Of a stretch of DNA of 64,000 bases, positions 52,779 to 60,606 are shown piece after piece. Below the pieces are notes generated by a model. It had not been told where the DNA came from, searched no databases, and saw only the letters and a program-made list of their open reading frames with translations. The translations under genes and the position numbers were made by a program. Numbering within the stretch: the stretch's first letter is position 1; each line of letters opens with the position of its first letter. Origin of the DNA: Mycobacterium sp. Z3061 (GTDB lineage: Bacteria > Actinomycetota > Actinomycetes > Mycobacteriales > Mycobacteriaceae); contig NZ_CP134062.1 of the NCBI RefSeq assembly GCF_031583025.1, positions 310,001 to 374,000 of the forward strand. Reading direction: 5' to 3'.

Positions 52779-52838
52779 TATAGCGACGTTAGGCGTCGTA
52801 CCCGCCTCAGTCAATGAATCCGGACCAACTCTGGAGAG

Positions 52839-53270
52839 TCAGCGAGCGGGCGCGGTCAGGCGCTTCCACTTCAGCGTGACCTGGGTGCCGTGCGGCGTGC
52901 CCTGAATGTCCGCTTCGTCGGCCAGGACGCGCATCAGCGGGATGCCGCGGCCCCGGGTCAGGTCCCTGGTCGCCCCGCGTTGGCGCCACCGGCCCCGATC
53001 CTGGACCGTGACCGCCAGAGTGTCCGATTTGGCGTCATAAGCCGCGCTGACGTCCATCGTCCCGGCATCCGGGGTGTCCCGATACGCGAATTCGGCGGCG
53101 TTTGCCAGGGCCTCGCTGACCGCCAGTACCAGGTCGCTGAACCGCTCGGAGCCCAGCGTGAAGTGCCGGTCGAGCCAGTTGCGGAACTCGACACGGATCC
53201 GGTGAGCGTTGAGCGCATCCGCAGCCACCCGCATACGGACAAAGCGGGATCGGTCGTCGAGAGGCGTCAT
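52839..53270 (-). CDS. RsbW-like anti-sigma factor (GHKL serine kinase)
   Basis: Protein of 143 residues with the HATPase_c_2 pattern: LVLAVSEALANAAEFAY (N box), TVQDRGRWR (G1-like), RGRGIPLMRVLADEADIQGTPHGTQVTLKW (G2 and ending). RsbW-type proteins bind a sigma factor and phosphorylate a STAS antagonist. Such an antagonist is encoded 48 bases upstream in the same direction, so the pair can form a partner switch. No sigma factor gene is within view. The HGTQ near the C-terminus is the expected ATP-lid end. Confidence 0.88.
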   Translation of the reverse strand: MTPLDDRSRFVRMRVAADALNAHRIRVEFRNWLDRHFTLGSERFSDLVLAVSEALANAAEFAYRDTPDAGTMDVSAAYDAKSDTLAVTVQDRGRWRQRGATRDLTRGRGIPLMRVLADEADIQGTPHGTQVTLKWKRLTAPAR

Positions 53271-53318
53271 GAGAGGGCCGACGGTCAGCGTGTCCTGCCC
53301 TCCCGGGTACAGGCAGGT

Positions 53319-53714
53319 TCAGGCACCGGCGATCCAGCTCAGCGCGTTATCCAATGTGCGGTGCAACGACAGCAGGCTGTCGATGCCCATCAGTTTGATC
53401 GGACGACTGGTGGCCGGGCCGTCGGCCACCACCGCGAAGCGCGTCGGCGGCGCCACCTCGGCCTGCCCGTTGACCAGGACGCTCAGCCCCGCAGAGGCCA
53501 GGAACTCGACCTTGGTGAGGTCGACGATCAATGCCGCCGGGCTGGGAGCCAGTGCCGTGTGTATCGCCTCGGCCAGCGCAGGAGCGCTGAGCATGTCCAC
53601 TTCGCCCGAGACGGCGAGCACCACGGCCCCGTCCGTCTCGTACTGTTCGACTTCGAATGGGGCTCGATTCACTGAATCGCCGGGTTGATCGACCATGCTG
53701 TATCTCAAATCCAT
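53319..53714 (-). CDS. STAS-domain anti-anti-sigma factor (RsbV-like)
   Basis: Protein of 131 residues with a STAS fold: VVLAVSGEVDMLSAPALAEAI, then ALIVDLTKVEFLASAGLSVLV. The Ser in FLASAGL is the position phosphorylated in RsbV/SpoIIAA. An internal ATG at 53696 (MVDQPGDS) would give a 125-residue protein and is equally plausible. It is the first gene of a two-gene unit with the RsbW-like kinase. Dephosphorylation would require a PP2C phosphatase, and one lies 3.7 kb away at 48833. Confidence 0.88.
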   Translation of the reverse strand: MDLRYSMVDQPGDSVNRAPFEVEQYETDGAVVLAVSGEVDMLSAPALAEAIHTALAPSPAALIVDLTKVEFLASAGLSVLVNGQAEVAPPTRFAVVADGPATSRPIKLMGIDSLLSLHRTLDNALSWIAGA

Positions 53715-53976
53715 CCTTGCGGGAAAACGCTACTTTTCAGACAACCACGCAAAACCGGGGCTGTTGCTTCAACCCGCCGAACACCGCCGGATCCTGCGCC
53801 GGCAAAAGCGGCGCGACGGCAGTTAACCGCTGTCAATTCTAGGTCACGCGGCAAAAACGCCCGAATCGCGCCGCGGGCCGCCCGCGTCCGGACGCACATC
53901 GGCACTGGTGGGCCGGTCCGTGGCGCCACTCATCCTTTGTCTGACGAACCCCGCTCCCGGGGCTTGTGCACGTTGG

Positions 53977-53982
53977 TAGCGT
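53977..53982 (+). promoter_or_regulatory. Predicted -10 element of the ABC permease gene
   Basis: TAGCGT, then CTGGGG, then ATG 53989: the six-base spacing again. The GGGG could alternatively act as a ribosome site. The rest of the 274-bp gap (53715-53988) shows no clear gene. Confidence 0.4.
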
Positions 53983-53988
53983 CTGGGG

Positions 53989-55038
53989 ATGCTCTTTGCT
54001 GCCCTGCGCGATATGCAATGGCGGAAGCGACGCCTCGTTATCGCCATTGTCAGCACCGGACTGATCTTCGGGATGACGCTCGTGATGAGCGGGCTGGCGA
54101 ATGGTTTCACGGTGGAGGCCCGTAACACCGTCGATTCGCTGGGGGTCGACGCTTTCGTGGTGAAGGACGGCTCGGCCGGACCTTTCCTGGGGTCGACCCC
54201 GTTCCCCGACGTCGATCTGGCCAGGGTGAGAGGCGAGGCCGGAGTTTCGGCGGCGGCGCCGCTGGGTTGCGTCGGGACGATCATGAGAGAGGGCTCGTCG
54301 ACCCGGAACGTCACGGCCTTCGGGGCGCCCGAGCACGGACCCGGTATGCCACAGGTTTCGGAAGGCCGGGCGCCGTCCCGGCCCGACGAGGTCGCCGCCT
54401 CCAGCGTCTTGGGCCGCCACCTCGGCGACACCATTCAGGTGGGTGCGCACACCTTGAAGATCGTCGGCATCGTGCCCAACTCGACGGCGCTGGCGAAGAT
54501 CCCCAATATCTTCCTGACCACCGAGGGCCTGCAGCAGGTCGCCTACAACGGACAGCCCATGGTCACCTCGATCGGCATCGACGGCACCCCGCGGGCACTC
54601 CCGGACGGCTACCGCACCTTCGACCGCGACGGCGCCGTCAAGGACCTGATCCGCCCGTTGAAGGTGGCGGTGAACTCGATCACGATCGTGGCGATCCTGC
54701 TGTGGATCGTGGCGGTGCTGATCGTCGGATCGGTGGTGTACCTGTCCGCGCTCGAGCGGGTGCGCGACTTCGCGGTGTTCAAGGCGATCGGCACACCGAC
54801 GCGGTCGATCCTGGCCGGGCTGGCGTTGCAGGCGCTGATCGTCTCGCTGCTGGCCGCGGTGGTAGGCGTTATCCTTTCCAAGCTGTTGGCGCCGTTGTTC
54901 CCGATGGTCGTCGCAGTGCCGTCACTCGCCTATGTGCTACTTCCGGTGGTCGCGATCGTCATCGGCCTGCTGGCCAGCCTCGCCGGGCTGAGACGGGTGG
55001 TGGCCATTGATCCCGCTCTCGCGTTCGGAGGTCCCTGA
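53989..55038 (+). CDS. FtsX/MacB-type ABC transporter permease
   Basis: Membrane protein of 349 residues. One helix lies near residues 18-38 (IAIVSTGLIFGMTLVMSG), a periplasmic MacB-like domain at about 40-220, and three helices at the C-terminus (SITIVAILLWIVAVLIVGSVV, LALQALIVSLLAAVVGVIL, LLPVVAIVIGLLASLAG). The last part contains the FtsX-like ALERVRDFAVFKAIGTPTRSI. It pairs with the ATPase encoded 3 bases downstream, and the two genes resemble M. tuberculosis Rv0072/Rv0073. MacB-type complexes act by mechanotransmission on envelope substrates; the substrate is unknown. Confidence 0.9.
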   Translation: MLFAALRDMQWRKRRLVIAIVSTGLIFGMTLVMSGLANGFTVEARNTVDSLGVDAFVVKDGSAGPFLGSTPFPDVDLARVRGEAGVSAAAPLGCVGTIMREGSSTRNVTAFGAPEHGPGMPQVSEGRAPSRPDEVAASSVLGRHLGDTIQVGAHTLKIVGIVPNSTALAKIPNIFLTTEGLQQVAYNGQPMVTSIGIDGTPRALPDGYRTFDRDGAVKDLIRPLKVAVNSITIVAILLWIVAVLIVGSVVYLSALERVRDFAVFKAIGTPTRSILAGLALQALIVSLLAAVVGVILSKLLAPLFPMVVAVPSLAYVLLPVVAIVIGLLASLAGLRRVVAIDPALAFGGP

Positions 55039-55041
55039 CCG

Positions 55042-56034
55042 GTGGGTGATCTGAGCATTCAGAACCTGGTCGTCGAGTACTACAGCGGCGGCTATGCCCT
55101 GCGACCGATCAACGGGTTGAACCTCGATGTGGCGTCCGGGTCGCTGGTGATCCTGCTCGGACCGAGCGGGTGCGGGAAGACGACACTGCTGTCGTGCCTG
55201 GGCGGCATTCTGCGGCCGAAGTCCGGGGCGATCAAGTTCGACGATCTGGACATCACGACCCTCGACGGCGCGGCGCTGGCGAAGTACCGGCGGGACAAGG
55301 TCGGCATCGTCTTTCAGGCGTTCAACCTGGTACCGAGCCTTACCGCACTGGAGAACGTGATGGTGCCGATGCGCGCGGCCGGGATGTCCCGGGCCGCTTC
55401 GCGCAAGCGTGCCGTGGAGTTGCTGGAGCGCGTCAACCTCGGTGACCGGATGAAGCACCGCCCCGGTGACCTCAGTGGCGGGCAGCAGCAACGCGTCGCC
55501 GTCGCCCGCGCGATCGCCCTGGATCCCCCGTTGATCCTGGCGGACGAACCCACCGCCCACCTCGATTTCATTCAGGTCGAGGAGGTGTTGCGGCTGATCC
55601 GCGAACTTGCCGACGGTGACCGGGTAGTGGTGGTGGCAACCCACGACAGCCGGATGCTCCCACTGGCCGACCGCGTCGTCGAGCTGACGCCCGACTTCGC
55701 CGAGACGGACCGGGAACCGGAAACGGTAGAGCTGGCGGCCGGCGAGGTGTTGTTCGAGCAGAGCACGATGGGCGAGCTGATCTACGTGGTGAGTGAGGGC
55801 GAGATCGAGATCGTGCACGAAATGGCCGACGGCGGAGAGGAACTGTTCAAGGTGGTCGGCCCCGGAGACTACTTCGGTGAGATCGGGGTGCTGTTCCACC
55901 TGCCGCGCTCGGCCACCGCGCGTGCGCGCACCGCGGCGACCGTCGTCGGCTACACGGCGCCGGCGTTTCGGGAGCGGCTGGGCACCGGCGGGCTGCGGGA
56001 CCTGATCGAACACCGCGCGCTGGGCAGTGACTGA
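55042..56034 (+). CDS. ABC transporter ATPase fused to cyclic-nucleotide-binding domain
   Basis: Protein of 330 residues. Residues 1-215 form a MacB/LolD-type ATPase: Walker A GPSGCGKTT, Q-loop FQAFNLVPSLTALENV, signature LSGGQQQR, Walker B LILADEPTAHLD and H-loop ATHDS. Residues about 235-320 look like a cNMP-binding domain (GEVLFEQSTMGELIYVVSEGEIEI, then GDYFGEIGVLFHLPRSATARA), with phosphate-cassette residues GEI and RSA. This suggests cAMP or cGMP gating of transport. The start is GTG 55042, next to the permease stop. The domain combination matches Rv0073. Confidence 0.92.
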   Translation: MGDLSIQNLVVEYYSGGYALRPINGLNLDVASGSLVILLGPSGCGKTTLLSCLGGILRPKSGAIKFDDLDITTLDGAALAKYRRDKVGIVFQAFNLVPSLTALENVMVPMRAAGMSRAASRKRAVELLERVNLGDRMKHRPGDLSGGQQQRVAVARAIALDPPLILADEPTAHLDFIQVEEVLRLIRELADGDRVVVVATHDSRMLPLADRVVELTPDFAETDREPETVELAAGEVLFEQSTMGELIYVVSEGEIEIVHEMADGGEELFKVVGPGDYFGEIGVLFHLPRSATARARTAATVVGYTAPAFRERLGTGGLRDLIEHRALGSD

Positions 56035-56128
56035 ATCACCGGTTGAACGGATCGCGGCGGCGCTTCGTGGTGCGGTGTGAGCACCGATCCCTGAGACTGT
56101 GTCGGGACAGCTCAGAGAGGACGGCGGA

Positions 56129-57211
56129 ATGGAACCGCGCGACGACGACGAGTCCCGAGGGCGCTCCGCGCTGAGCCGGCGAGGGGCGCTGCTGGGGATG
56201 GGCGCGGTGGCCGGCTTCGCCGCGGTGGACGTCGGCGCGTTTGCCTACGCCGGTGGCTGGCTGCGGCCCGACACGCTGACCCCGGGACGGTTCACCGATC
56301 GTTTCGAGGATATTTACGGCCGCCACAACGGCTTTCGCCGTAACCACGCCAAAGGGCTCAGTGCCACCGGCACTTTCGAGAGCAACGGATCGGGTGTGAG
56401 CATCTGCCGGGCGACGGTGTTCAGGCGCGGGACGGTACCGGTGATCGGCCGGTTCTCGCTGGGCGGCGGGCTACCCGATCAGCCCGACAAAGCCGACACC
56501 GTCCGTGGTCTGGGCCTGTTGTTGCAGACATCGGACGGCCAGCAGTGGCGCACCGCCATGATCAACCTCCCCGTCTTCACCGACAGCACGCCGCAGGGGT
56601 TCTACGAGCGACTGCTGGCCGGCAAACCGCAACCCGACACCGGCAAACCGGACCCGCAGCTCATGGCCGCGTTTCTGCAGCGCCATCCGGAGACCGCGGC
56701 GGCGATGAAGATTATCAGGCAGTCACCGCCCAGCGCAGGTTTCGCCGACAGTACGTTCAACGGGCTCAATGCTTTTCGCTTCACCAGCGAGTCCGGTGCA
56801 ACCGTTGCGGTGCGGTGGTCCGTGATTCCGCTCGACAACGGCGGCCCGGCCGCCACGCCCCCGCCGACCGACAAGGACTACCTGTTCGACGAACTCATCC
56901 GCACGGTGGCGCAGCGACCGGTGCGCTGGCGCCTGGTCCTGACCGTCGGTGAGCCCGGCGATCCCACCGACGATGCGACCAGGCCCTGGCCTGCGACGCG
57001 CCGCACCATCGATGCCGGCACCATCACCATCACCGCGGTACAGACCGAAGCGCCCGGCAACGCCAGGGATATCAACTTCGACCCGACCGTACTTCCGGAC
57101 GGCATGGCTCTGTCGGATGATCCGATTCCCAAGGCCCGGGCCGGCGTGTACGCGCGCTCCTTCACCCGGCGTGCCGGAGAACCGAAGTCGCCCAGCGAAG
57201 TTCGCGTCTGA
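56129..57211 (+). CDS. Catalase-like haem peroxidase with Tat signal
   Basis: Protein of 360 residues. The N-terminal twin-arginine motif SRRGALLGMGAVAGFAAVD predicts Tat export. The rest is a small catalase-fold domain (RFTDRFEDIYGRHNGFRRNHAKGL, GRFSLGGGLPD, MINLPVFTDSTPQGFYERL, HPETAAAMK), as in SrpA-type catalase-related peroxidases. His in RRNHAKG is the distal haem residue. The ATG follows GAGAGGACGG. It overlaps the cytochrome b561 gene (TGATG), so the exported enzyme probably receives or donates electrons through the membrane b-type cytochrome. Confidence 0.88.
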   Translation: MEPRDDDESRGRSALSRRGALLGMGAVAGFAAVDVGAFAYAGGWLRPDTLTPGRFTDRFEDIYGRHNGFRRNHAKGLSATGTFESNGSGVSICRATVFRRGTVPVIGRFSLGGGLPDQPDKADTVRGLGLLLQTSDGQQWRTAMINLPVFTDSTPQGFYERLLAGKPQPDTGKPDPQLMAAFLQRHPETAAAMKIIRQSPPSAGFADSTFNGLNAFRFTSESGATVAVRWSVIPLDNGGPAATPPPTDKDYLFDELIRTVAQRPVRWRLVLTVGEPGDPTDDATRPWPATRRTIDAGTITITAVQTEAPGNARDINFDPTVLPDGMALSDDPIPKARAGVYARSFTRRAGEPKSPSEVRV

Positions 57212-57789
57212 TGGCCGAGAAGAAAGCCGCTGCACCACGTTTCGCGCTCCCGTCACGGATTTTGCACTGGCTGATGGCGCCGATGGTGATCGCCCAACTG
57301 CTCATCGGCGTGACGATGGTCGCGTCGCTGAGCCTTTACCCGCTGCTGCTGGCCATCCACCGCCCGCTGGGTGTGCTGATCCTGATCTTCGCGGTGATCC
57401 GCCTGATCAACCGGTGGACCCACACCCTGCCGCCGTTCCTGGCCACCATGGGCCCCGCCGAACGCCGCATCGCCTCGTATTCGGAGTATCTGTTGTACGG
57501 GTTGCTGTTCGTTCAGCCGCTGACCGGGTGGGCGATGCTGTCGGCGGCACGCAACCCGATCGTGTCGCTGGGCCCGTTTCACCTGCCCGGCATCGCGCCA
57601 CACGACATCGACGTCTACGCGGTGCTGCGCCAGGCGCACGGAGTCTTCGCCCTGCTGCTCTTTTTGGCCTTCACCGCACATGTCAGCGCGGTTCTCTTCC
57701 ACACCTTTGTCTTGCGCGACCGGATCATCGACCGAATGGCGCTGTGGCCGGCCAAACGTCGCGAACCGCTCAGCGGTGGTGCTGACTGA
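57211..57789 (+). CDS. Cytochrome b561 family membrane protein
   Basis: Protein of 192 residues with four transmembrane helices. Haem-ligating His are suggested in SRILHWLMAPMVIAQLL, AIHRPLGVLILIF, RQAHGVFALLLFLAF and HVSAVLFHTFVLRD, as in the bacterial b561 family. It can oxidise membrane quinol and pass electrons to a periplasmic partner; the Tat-exported peroxidase encoded just upstream is the obvious one. ATG 57211 shares bases with the upstream stop. Its 3' end overlaps the convergent lpqC-like gene by 20 bases. Confidence 0.9.
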   Translation: MAEKKAAAPRFALPSRILHWLMAPMVIAQLLIGVTMVASLSLYPLLLAIHRPLGVLILIFAVIRLINRWTHTLPPFLATMGPAERRIASYSEYLLYGLLFVQPLTGWAMLSAARNPIVSLGPFHLPGIAPHDIDVYAVLRQAHGVFALLLFLAFTAHVSAVLFHTFVLRDRIIDRMALWPAKRREPLSGGAD

Positions 57790-58711
57790 AGAACTGCCAG
57801 ATGGTGTCGGTGGCGTCCAGCGCGGTGGACGGTTGCGGGAGACCCAACCGTTCCAAGATGGGCCCGCGGACTCCACCGGGCCACTGGTGGCCGGCGTCAG
57901 CCACCGAGATCAACTCGACGGTGCGTCCCTCGGGGCACGCGGCCGTCTCGGTGGTGACCGCGCCGGTGGTGGTCGAGGTCGGTGCCGCGCAGCTGTCGAT
58001 CGTGCGCCAGGCGGCCGTCACAGTCGGCACCGGTGGTCCGTCGACCCGCGGAGTCCCGTTGGCTTTCAATGCCTTTCCGGGACCGCCTTGATAGGGGACA
58101 CTCGCGTCGGCGGTGCCGTGGATCTGTAGTACCGAGGTGGGGTGCGCCCGCGAGCAATCGGTGACCAGGGTGCCTGCCACCGGTGCGATCGCCGCGAACA
58201 GGTCGGTCTGGCACGCCATCCGCAGTGCCATCATGGCGCCGTTAGACATTCCGGTGGCGTAGACACGCGCCGCGTCCACGGACGTCTGGCGCTCGATAGT
58301 AGTGACCACAGCGCTGATGAATCCGACGTCGTCGAGATTCGTTTCGGACGGATTGCCGCAGCACGAACCGGCGTTCCAGGCGCGGCCCTGGCCGTCCGGG
58401 TAGGCCACCAGGAAATGACCTTTGTCGGCCTCGGCGTCCCAGTGGTACGAACCTTCGGCCTGGGCGCCGTTACCGAAACCACCGTGCAGCATCACCACCA
58501 ACGGCGCGGCACCCGTCAACCCTTGCGGCCGGTACACGTTGAACGTTCGGGTGGCGCCGGCCCACTCGATGCTCTGCGAGGACTTGCCCACCGGGATGGC
58601 CGGGTGCTCGGGCGATCCGACGGCGTGGCCGCCGCCGAAACAACCACCCAGCAGGACGGCCAGGGTCGCGATGAGGACAACGATGCCGGCCCGGGCGGAT
58701 CGAGATGCCAT
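57770..58711 (-). CDS. lpqC: LpqC-like lipoprotein esterase (PHB-depolymerase family)
   Basis: Secreted hydrolase of 313 residues. The signal peptide VVLIATLAVLLGG ends in a lipobox with Cys24 (LGGC). The catalytic domain has VVMLHGGFGNGAQAE, the nucleophile Ser in ATGMSNGAMMA, an Asp near GTADASVPYQGG, and His in ADAGHQWPGG, the pattern of poly(3-hydroxybutyrate) depolymerase-like esterases. The closest named mycobacterial relative I recall is LpqC. ATG 58711 is preferred; an upstream open frame crosses the MarR operator. It is divergent from marR, so the palindrome at 58740-58758 may also control it. Confidence 0.85.
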   Translation of the reverse strand: MASRSARAGIVVLIATLAVLLGGCFGGGHAVGSPEHPAIPVGKSSQSIEWAGATRTFNVYRPQGLTGAAPLVVMLHGGFGNGAQAEGSYHWDAEADKGHFLVAYPDGQGRAWNAGSCCGNPSETNLDDVGFISAVVTTIERQTSVDAARVYATGMSNGAMMALRMACQTDLFAAIAPVAGTLVTDCSRAHPTSVLQIHGTADASVPYQGGPGKALKANGTPRVDGPPVPTVTAAWRTIDSCAAPTSTTTGAVTTETAACPEGRTVELISVADAGHQWPGGVRGPILERLGLPQPSTALDATDTIWQFFSQHHR

Positions 58712-58739
58712 CAGCCCATGGTGACAGCCTGAATCGAGA

Positions 58740-58758
58740 TTGACAAGTAACTTGTCAA
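58740..58758. promoter_or_regulatory. MarR operator in divergent lpqC/marR promoter
   Basis: TTGACAAG (58740-58747), TAA, CTTGTCAA (58751-58758) is a perfect inverted repeat with 8-bp arms. The left arm contains a consensus -35 TTGACA for the marR promoter, so binding would block RNA polymerase. The shape (TTG...CAA arms) is typical for MarR regulators. Confidence 0.75.
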
Positions 58759-58769
58759 AATTGAATCTG

Positions 58770-59243
58770 ATGGCAGACTCTGCAGTCATGCCACGTCAGG
58801 ACGCCCAGTGGGAACCCACGGTGCCCGCCCTGGTGCAACGGTTGGCGGCTGCCGGCGGCCCACGGCTCAAGCACGCCTTCGCGGTCGCCGGGCTCGACGG
58901 GATTCGGCCGGCGCAGGCAGTCGCGCTGGTGCCGTTGGCGACCGGCGGACTGCACGCCTCGGATCTGGCCGAGCGGCTGGGGGTGAGTCGCCAGGCGGTC
59001 GCCCAGGCCGTCACGGCACTGGAGCGCCACGGCTACGTGACCCGCGGACCAAACCCCCAGGACGCGCGCACCAGAATCATCGAGCTCACTCCGCGCGGTC
59101 GTCAGACGCTGCGCGTGATGCGTTCTACCGCATCGGAATTAGAGGCGAGCTGGGAGCAGAAACTCGGGCAGCGCCGGCTCGGGGAACTGCGCGCGACGCT
59201 GCAGCTGCTGCTGGACGCCCCAGCTTCCGAAGGCGACCGGTGA
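58770..59243 (+). CDS. MarR-family transcriptional regulator
   Basis: Winged-helix regulator of 157 residues. The DNA-binding part (GLHASDLAERLGVSRQAVAQAVTALERHGYVTRGPNPQDARTRI) is at about residues 60-105, with the wing sequence DARTRIIELTPRG. ATG 58770 was chosen; ATG 58788 (MPRQDAQ) is a close alternative, and a TTG frame at 58740 would begin inside the operator. It is likely autoregulated through 58740-58758. Its last 119 bases lie antisense within the acyltransferase gene. No effector is evident. Confidence 0.88.
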   Translation: MADSAVMPRQDAQWEPTVPALVQRLAAAGGPRLKHAFAVAGLDGIRPAQAVALVPLATGGLHASDLAERLGVSRQAVAQAVTALERHGYVTRGPNPQDARTRIIELTPRGRQTLRVMRSTASELEASWEQKLGQRRLGELRATLQLLLDAPASEGDR

Positions 59244-60540
59244 TGCCGACCACCGGCAGCCGGGCGGTCAGCAGCCGGGCGGCCAGCAACGCGGCGAGCA
59301 TCACCGCGACGCAGACCAGGCCGTCATCCTTGAGTCCCCACTTCACCGCGGCCAGCAGCGCCGCGCCTGCCACACACAGCAGTGCACCGCCCGCACTGCT
59401 GCGCTGAACCGACGGGGCCGCGGGGGCGCCGTCCCAACCGGGCAGCGGGTTGTTCTCCAGTGGGCGAAGCGCCACGAACAGCACTGCCACCACACCGATC
59501 ATGATGAAGAGCTGCTCGAACGTGACGGTGAGAAAGTCGGGCCGGCCCGGGTAGCGCGGGTGCCCGAAGCTGTCGAAGAGCACGTGCACGGCCAGCAGTG
59601 CCGGCATGTGCCACAGGTACAGGGTCATCGCGCCGGAGTTGCCGATCGCCGTGAACCACCACACCCGCGGCCGCCGCGCCCACCGGTTGATCGCCGGTGC
59701 CGCGGCGATGGCCAACGCGCTCAACACAATCGCGTGCCCGGCGAGCAACAGTGACGGGGGGCTCATGTTGGGCAGGCGCATGCCCTCGATGCCGACCAGG
59801 CTCAGCTCGTAGGGTCCCCGCGTGAGCAGCGCGATATTGACCGCCAGCATCGCCGCGGCCGTGGCCAGTGCCGCACGTCCGGTGAGCAGCCCCCGACGGT
59901 AGGCCACACCGAACATGCCGGGAATCAGCCAGACCGCCATGTTGAGGTAGCCGAGTGGCGCCACCGCCCAGTGCAATCGGGCGGCGTCAATGACCGCGGC
60001 CAGGGTGTAGACCCCGATGACCCCGGCCACCAGCCGGGCCGGTGTGGTGATCCGCGACAACACCGGCATCGCGGCCAACACCAGCACGTAAACCCCCAGG
60101 AACCAGAGCAATTGGATGCTGATCCCAGCGACCGGCTCGTAAACATGTTGGGGCAGAACGGGATAGAGCGCTATCAGGGTGACTGCCCAGAATGCCAAGT
60201 AGTAGAACACCGGCCGGAACAGCCTCGTGCAGCGCTTCATCAACCAGGCGCCCCAGCTACTACCGGGCTGCCAGGACGTCACGCATGCGGCAGTGCCGGC
60301 GAAGAAGAACAGCGGCATGATCTGGAAGATCCAGGTCAGCGCCTGGAACACCACCGACGTGGTGAGCAGGTTGTCCCAGATCAGCACACCTCCTCGGATG
60401 GTGCTGACGGCCATCACGGTGTGGCCGGTCACCACGCCGATCAGGGCGGTGATGCGGATGACGTCGATAGCGCGATCACGGTCGGAGGGGGTGCGCGCGT
60501 CCAGTTCGGTGGGGCTGGGAAAGCCCATCAAAGTGGTCAT
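59125..60540 (-). CDS. Membrane acyltransferase (acyltransferase family 3)
   Basis: Integral membrane protein of 471 residues with about ten hydrophobic helices. The start VIRITALIGVVTGHTVMAV includes the family's conserved His, and the core matches OafA/YrhL-type acyltransferases that modify cell-surface sugars or lipids (FFFAGTAACVTSWQ, TRLFRPVFYYLAFW, LWFLGVYVLVLAAMP, MTLYLWHMPALLAVH). The soluble C-terminus is Ala/Pro/Arg-rich and overlaps the convergent marR gene by 119 bases. Substrate unknown. Confidence 0.88.
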   Translation of the reverse strand: MTTLMGFPSPTELDARTPSDRDRAIDVIRITALIGVVTGHTVMAVSTIRGGVLIWDNLLTTSVVFQALTWIFQIMPLFFFAGTAACVTSWQPGSSWGAWLMKRCTRLFRPVFYYLAFWAVTLIALYPVLPQHVYEPVAGISIQLLWFLGVYVLVLAAMPVLSRITTPARLVAGVIGVYTLAAVIDAARLHWAVAPLGYLNMAVWLIPGMFGVAYRRGLLTGRAALATAAAMLAVNIALLTRGPYELSLVGIEGMRLPNMSPPSLLLAGHAIVLSALAIAAAPAINRWARRPRVWWFTAIGNSGAMTLYLWHMPALLAVHVLFDSFGHPRYPGRPDFLTVTFEQLFIMIGVVAVLFVALRPLENNPLPGWDGAPAAPSVQRSSAGGALLCVAGAALLAAVKWGLKDDGLVCVAVMLAALLAARLLTARLPVVGITGRLRKLGRPAAAAASRAVPRAGAARVSAPSSPLIPMR

Positions 60541-60606
60541 TCAAGCAGCTTCGCCGCTCGGCGCGGGGCGGCGCCTGCGTAGTTCTACCCGTCTCGGCGG
60601 GTAGCT

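Noticed and set aside
49501-52905. Two long plus-strand frames opposite the Rieske and amidohydrolase genes
   Set aside because: Both are shadows of well-conserved minus-strand enzymes.
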